A stretch of 8,447 bases of DNA, from contig DATKXO010000276.1 in the NCBI GenBank assembly GCA_035528995.1, forward strand, positions 1 to 8,447, in the 5' to 3' direction. Below the pieces are notes generated by a model. It was not told the origin of the DNA, did not search any database, and was given only the letters and a program-made list of their open reading frames with translations. Shown piece after piece: positions 5,920 through 8,447 of this stretch (position 1 is the first letter of the stretch; each line of letters starts with the position of its first letter). This DNA is from DATKXO01 sp035528995 (GTDB taxonomy: Bacteria; Planctomycetota; Phycisphaerae; UBA1845). Made by a program: the position numbers and the translations under genes.

Positions 5920-6300
5920 TTATCAACACCCAGCTATGTTGACATTCCGCGAAAAATCTGAACTAGTGCGCGTCCTCTTACCGGTGCGGTCCGCGGCGGA
6001 GCGGTGTTCACAGATACTGCCGCCCGTCTCCTGCCCTTCAGCACGACGGGCACGAGTCCAATTGGACCGGCTACCGGGAACCGGCCACAGGTGCTGGCCC
6101 CGCGGGCAGAGAGCACTAACGGGCACCAGCGGGAAGCAGAGGGCAGCAACCGGAAGGTCGAACTCGTCGTGATGCCTCAGCAACCCCAAACGGGCGATGG
6201 CTGAGGCCGTAGGCCGGATACCGGGGTCGTTTGTATTGCTTGCTGTTTAGAACCGGCGTGGGGGAAAATTGGCCCAGACGACAGCACTAAGCACTCCCAA
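5920..6300 (+). other. Noncoding region upstream of the integration operon
   Basis: No gene can be supported in these about 380 bases; the open frames are Arg/Pro-rich and lack ribosome sites. It holds a perfect 12-bp palindrome GTCCAATTGGAC (6056-6067), nearby repeats of ACCGG, an AAAATTGGCCCAG (6265-6277) that resembles half of the attachment-site repeat, and spaced GCACT boxes (6284, 6291, and 6306 in the leader). The promoter of the downstream operon should lie here; TTGTAT...TTTAGA around 6229-6252 is a weak candidate. Confidence 0.35.
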
Positions 6301-6318
6301 GGAAGGCACTGAACAGTG
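6301..6318 (+). promoter_or_regulatory. Ribosome site and inverted repeat at the first integration gene
   Basis: GGAAGG (6301-6306) lies 9 bases before GTG 6316, which favours that start over the ATG at 6322. CACTG-AA-CAGTG (6307-6318) is a 5+5 inverted repeat overlapping the start codon, a possible operator for one of the two small HTH proteins. The stretch AGGAAGGCACT is identical to the leader of the IS1380 fragment. Confidence 0.4.
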
Positions 6319-6588
6319 AAGATGAACCCGATCCTCAATAACCAATGCAAGCATCTGGCGAATAGCGATGTCTTCCTCGATCGCAAGCAACTCGCCCTTA
6401 AATACTTCTACACTGAAAAGACATTGGCAAACTGGGCCACGAGGGGTTACGGGCCTCCCTGCGAACGGGTGGGCAAGAAACCGCTATACCGGCTTTGCTG
6501 CGTCAAAGACTGGGAGAACCGCACCTTCGGCTTCCCCGGAGAAGACGGCACTCCCGGTCGCACCCCGGCGGGAAAGGTGCCCCAATGA
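6316..6588 (+). CDS. Small winged-HTH protein, excisionase-like (first)
   Basis: A 90-residue DNA-binding protein. A MerR/AlpA/excisionase-type winged helix spans about residues 20-67: FLDRKQLALKYFYTEKTLAN, then WATRGYGPPCERVGKKPLYR and VKDWE, where the helix-turn-helix, the GxGPP turn and the K-K-x-LYR wing strand are clear. The C-terminal tail is Gly/Pro-rich. Proteins of this kind act as recombination directionality factors or as repressors of integrative elements. It is the first gene of a three-gene overlapping set; its TGA overlaps the next ATG (ATGA at 6585-6588). Its codon use and lower GC differ from the chromosomal genes to the left, consistent with acquisition. HTH fold: firm; excisionase role: inferred from position before an integrase. 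Confidence 0.75.
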   Translation: MKMNPILNNQCKHLANSDVFLDRKQLALKYFYTEKTLANWATRGYGPPCERVGKKPLYRLCCVKDWENRTFGFPGEDGTPGRTPAGKVPQ

Positions 6589-6893
6589 ACCATGACGATC
6601 ACCCCGATATGTCGGCCGTGTGCGTTGGTCTGCAGGAACTGACGGCGTCGGTGACCCCAATCTCCCCCGCCGCGAATTGGCCGGTGACCGAATTCGCCGT
6701 CGACTTCTTCTACACGACCGAGGAAATGGCCAAGATTCTTAAGGTCGACTCGTCAACGCTTCGCCGCTGGCGGCGACTCAAGATACCCAAGGGCCCCAAA
6801 GCCACGTGCATCTCGGAACGAACCTGGCGCTACTACCACGCCGATTTCGTGGAATGGTTGAACGGGCGCCGGAATGCGGTCGGGGCTGCCTAA
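6585..6893 (+). CDS. Small winged-HTH protein, excisionase-like (second)
   Basis: A 102-residue protein with an apparently disordered N-terminal 40 residues and a helix-turn-helix at about 41-95: FFYTTEEMAKILKVDSSTLR, RWRRLKIPKGPKA, then RTWRYYHADFVEWLNGR. The EEMAKILKV..TLRRW..L.IP..K plan is the excisionase/MerR-like class, but it is not a close copy of the preceding protein. ATG at 6585 is supported by GGAAAGG 7 bases upstream and by the four-base overlap with the upstream stop; ATG 6609 is a weaker alternative. Its TAA shares bases with the integrase ATG (TAATG, 6891-6895), so all three genes should be translated together. Likely a directionality factor or regulator of the integrase. Confidence 0.75.
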   Translation: MNHDDHPDMSAVCVGLQELTASVTPISPAANWPVTEFAVDFFYTTEEMAKILKVDSSTLRRWRRLKIPKGPKATCISERTWRYYHADFVEWLNGRRNAVGAA

Positions 6894-8130
6894 TGTCCGA
6901 CATCATCAACCTTCCCGTCGCGATTTCGTTGTCCTCAGACATCGAAGTCCGCGACGGTCTGGCTGATGCATACCGGGCGCGAGTCCGATGGACTGATCCC
7001 CACACCAAGAAGCGGAAGTCGATCTCGGAAACCTTCGCCACCCGAGTTGAGGCTGAGGAATGGATCGGCACCGCCCAGGGCGCGGCGGGCCGAGGGGTTG
7101 ATCCCCACGTCGCAGCAATGACCGTCGCGGAGTACGGCACTGCCAACATGCAATTGGCGTTGCGTGGAATCGCGCGGAAGACAACCGATCCCTATCTTGC
7201 CGGCTGGTGCAAGCGAGTTGTCCCCGTTCTGGGCCACCTGCCCGCTGACGATGGTCAGCAACGGAATCGTCGACCGCGCAATAAAGGCGTGGATTTCCGA
7301 CGGCGCGAGTCGGTCGACGGTGAAGAGTTCGCTCGCGGTCTTGGTTCTTGTGATGGAGCAGGCAGTCCGAGACGAGATCATCGAACGCAACCCGTCCCGA
7401 GTCTTCGGTTGGCAACGTCAGTATGAGTTGGTTGAAGACGATGTCGACAATCCCCGCGCCCTTGCATTGGCCGACTTTCACGCTCTTGAGACGCTGTCCA
7501 CCGCACTCGTCGCGAAGTCGAATCCTCCGTACCAAGGGTGGGGTGACGCAGTCATCTTTGCGGCATGCACGGCCGCCCGGATCGGGGAAGTGTCTGGCTG
7601 TCTCGTCCGAGATATCAACACCAAGGACTGGCTCTGGACGGTCCGTCGCCAAACCACGCCCTCCCCCCGGTGAACTGGCCGAAGGCCTGACGCGATCAAC
7701 CGGCGGAGGGCTCGTCGATAAGGGCACCAAAGGACGTCGATCCCGTGTCGTCCCGCTGATTCCCCAAGTGCACGAGACAGTGATGCGTCGACTCAAAGCT
7801 GTAGGCAACAAACCCGACGCGCGTCTGTTTACCGGCCCACGCGGTGGTCCCATCTCAACGGCCGGGCTTCGGCGGGCTACCCATTGGAACGATGTAGTCA
7901 CTGCGCTCGGATACGAGTACCTGACACGCCACGGCCTTCGTCATACCGGCCTCACCTGGATGGCGGACAGCGGTGTCAAGCCTCACGTCCTGCAGAAGAT
8001 CGCGGGCCACGGGAGCATCACGACTACCCAGCGCTACCTGCACCCGGATTACGAGACCATCGCCGAGGCCGGCGGATTGCTCTCGAACCACGTGATCGAA
8101 CGAAGCAGGCCGAACCTGCGCTCTGTGTGA
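6893..8130 (+). pseudogene. Tyrosine-type site-specific integrase with two single-base insertions
   Basis: Three frames follow one another to form a phage-type integrase. Frame 1 (6893 to about 7240) is the arm-binding N-terminus (DAYRARVRWTDPHTKKRKSI, TFATRVEAEEW). Frame 2 (about 7245-7665) has the core-binding domain (SRSTVKSSLAVLVLVMEQAV) and the start of the catalytic domain. Frame 3 (about 7668-8130) has the rest. Deleting one base near 7241-7246 and one C from the C6 run at 7663-7668 yields a continuous 411-residue protein with every catalytic residue: Arg229 (AARIGEV), Lys279 (KGTKGRR), His346 and Arg349 (HGLRH), His372 (GHGS) and Tyr381 (TTQRYLHP). Length is normal for the family. As read it would stop early and be inactive. 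Both defects are +1 in C-rich contexts, so a sequencing error must be excluded. Confidence 0.85.
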
Positions 8131-8134
8131 TTGG

Positions 8135-8152
8135 CCGAGTGCCCACCCTCGG
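8135..8152 (+). terminator. Weak terminator-like hairpin after the integrase gene
   Basis: CCGAG-N8-CTCGG starts 5 bases past the integrase stop and is followed by ATTTGTGCTT, which is only partly T-rich. A five-pair stem is marginal for an intrinsic terminator. Confidence 0.25.
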
Positions 8153-8205
8153 ATTTGTGCTTCCGGAGCGTGCTGAACCCCGATTCGAGTTACCGAGAGG
8201 GGATT

Positions 8206-8224
8206 TGGTCCCAAATTGGTCCCA
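8206..8224 (+). repeat. Arm-type repeat, left copy
   Basis: TGGTCCCAAATTGGTCCCA, 19 bases, identical to the copy at 8414-8432. Inside it TGGTCCCA occurs twice at an 11-base step, about one helical turn, as expected for paired integrase arm-type sites. It lies 39 bases from the tRNA-derived core, between that core and the integrase gene. The arm-site role is inferred. Confidence 0.6.
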
Positions 8225-8262
8225 AATGACCGTCGAGGGCGAGACCAAAACACCCTCTGACC

Positions 8263-8307
8263 TGGTCGGGCTGACAGGATTTGAACCTGCGACCACTTGA
8301 CCCCCAG
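8263..8307 (-). other. Attachment core: 3' part of tRNA-Pro(GGG)
   Basis: On the minus strand this reads from the anticodon loop to CCA: loop CTGGGGG (anticodon GGG at 8305-8303), stem half TCAAG, variable bases, T-arm GCAGG-TTCAAAT-CCTGT, acceptor CAGCCCG, discriminator A, CCA (8265-8263). The bases 5' of the loop do not form the matching anticodon stem, D-arm or acceptor strand, so it is not a functional tRNA. Such 3' fragments are the identity segments of tRNA-targeting integrative elements. It sits about 130 bases after the integrase gene, as attP usually does. The tRNA-Pro identity comes from the anticodon and overall fit. Confidence 0.85.
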
Positions 8308-8336
8308 GAAATGGGCCTGGCACGGTGGGCCTGTTC

Positions 8337-8353
8337 ACGCGCGGTATGCGCGT
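8337..8353. repeat. Hairpin-forming inverted repeat beside the core
   Basis: ACGCGC-GGTAT-GCGCGT is a perfect 6-base-pair stem with a 5-base loop, 30 bases to the right of the core. There is no T-run, so it is unlikely to be a terminator. It lies between the core and the right arm repeat and could be a protein site or a structural element. Confidence 0.3.
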
Positions 8354-8371
8354 TAATCGGGGTTCGCCGAT

Positions 8372-8413
8372 CGTGCATGAACGTGCAGGTCGTTGAGAAG
8401 TGCGCTGAACGTG
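8372..8413 (+). repeat. Short direct repeats between core and right arm
   Basis: CGTGCA occurs at 8372 and 8382 (10-base step), and TGAACGTG at 8378-8385 and 8406-8413. Direct repeats at helical spacing next to arm sites are where excisionase-type proteins usually bind. With only two copies each, chance is not excluded. Confidence 0.28.
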
Positions 8414-8432
8414 TGGTCCCAAATTGGTCCCA
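8414..8432 (+). repeat. Arm-type repeat, right copy
   Basis: The second identical copy of TGGTCCCAAATTGGTCCCA, in the same orientation, 208 bases from the first and on the far side of the tRNA core. Its presence there means that element DNA, not plain chromosome, lies to the right of the core. Confidence 0.6.
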
Positions 8433-8447
8433 GCACACTTCCGCCCG

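Noticed and set aside
5522..5929. Minus-strand 135-codon frame overlapping the IS fragment
   Set aside because: The overlapping frame from 5844 carries the IS1380 transposase motifs, so this one is a shadow over that stretch. A short hydrophobic part near 5590-5650 is mentioned only as a possible relic.
6906..7901. Minus-strand open frame of 331 codons opposite the integrase
   Set aside because: The integrase motifs on the plus strand are unmistakable. The antisense frame has no motif and stays open because of GC-rich codon bias.
6893..8130. Programmed ribosomal frameshifting in the integrase
   Set aside because: Two shifts would be needed, both to skip an extra base, and no shift signal or downstream structure is evident at the first site. 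Insertion or sequencing error is simpler.
8263..8307. Functional tRNA-Pro gene
   Set aside because: Only the part from the anticodon loop to CCA is present. The 5' acceptor strand, D-arm and 5' anticodon stem are missing.
1..8447. CRISPR array, rRNA or complete insertion sequence
   Set aside because: No regularly spaced repeats, no rRNA-like segments and no paired IS ends were seen in the window.

Overview
The window looks like chromosomal DNA from a high-GC actinobacterium, most likely a mycobacterium. This rests on strong G/C third-position bias, frequent GTG starts, start codons placed a few bases after a -10 hexamer (leaderless style), and protein families typical of mycobacteria. The genus is inferred by eye; no search was run. 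It is an accessory, decaying region: at least five reading frames are broken or truncated.

Layout. (1) 1-306, minus: N-terminal part of an XRE-type helix-turn-helix regulator of the antitoxin kind, running off the left edge, with a small palindrome in its leader. (2) 542-3862, minus: a co-directional block, in transcription order nitroreductase (3862-3143), a wrecked phytanoyl-CoA dioxygenase-family gene (3146-2660), a phosphonate-type (PhnS-like) ABC substrate-binding lipoprotein (2507-1446) and an SMP-30/gluconolactonase-family enzyme (1417-542). No permease or ATPase gene for the binding protein is in the window. (3) 3863-5434: a divergent TACCAT promoter pair around 300 bp of possible gene relic, then a frameshifted secreted protein with a Big2 (Ig-like) domain on plus, the C-terminal scrap of a zinc-dependent metallopeptidase on minus, and a helical hypothetical protein interrupted at a G8 run. 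(4) 5653-5919: an N-terminal fragment of an IS1380-type transposase with a hairpin that would cover its ribosome binding site. (5) 5920-6315: noncoding, with small palindromes. (6) 6316-8130, plus: three overlapping genes, two different small helix-turn-helix proteins (excisionase-like) and a tyrosine integrase carrying two single-base insertions. (7) 8131-8447: an attachment site made of the 3' part of a tRNA-Pro(GGG) gene flanked on both sides by an identical 19-bp repeat, TGGTCCCAAATTGGTCCCA, probably integrase arm sites.

How it fits together. The right end is the integration module of a tRNA-Pro-targeted element. Arm-like repeats on both sides of the core make the site look like attP rather than a simple attL or attR, which suggests a tandem or unintegrated-form junction. 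The middle is a graveyard where truncations and frameshifts accumulated. The left block has two intact catabolic or transport genes and one intact flavin enzyme that may once have formed an operon with the ruined dioxygenase. The most noteworthy signals are the attP-like site, the integrase whose two insertions cancel to a full-length 411-residue protein with all catalytic residues present, and the repeated internal-deletion style of gene decay.
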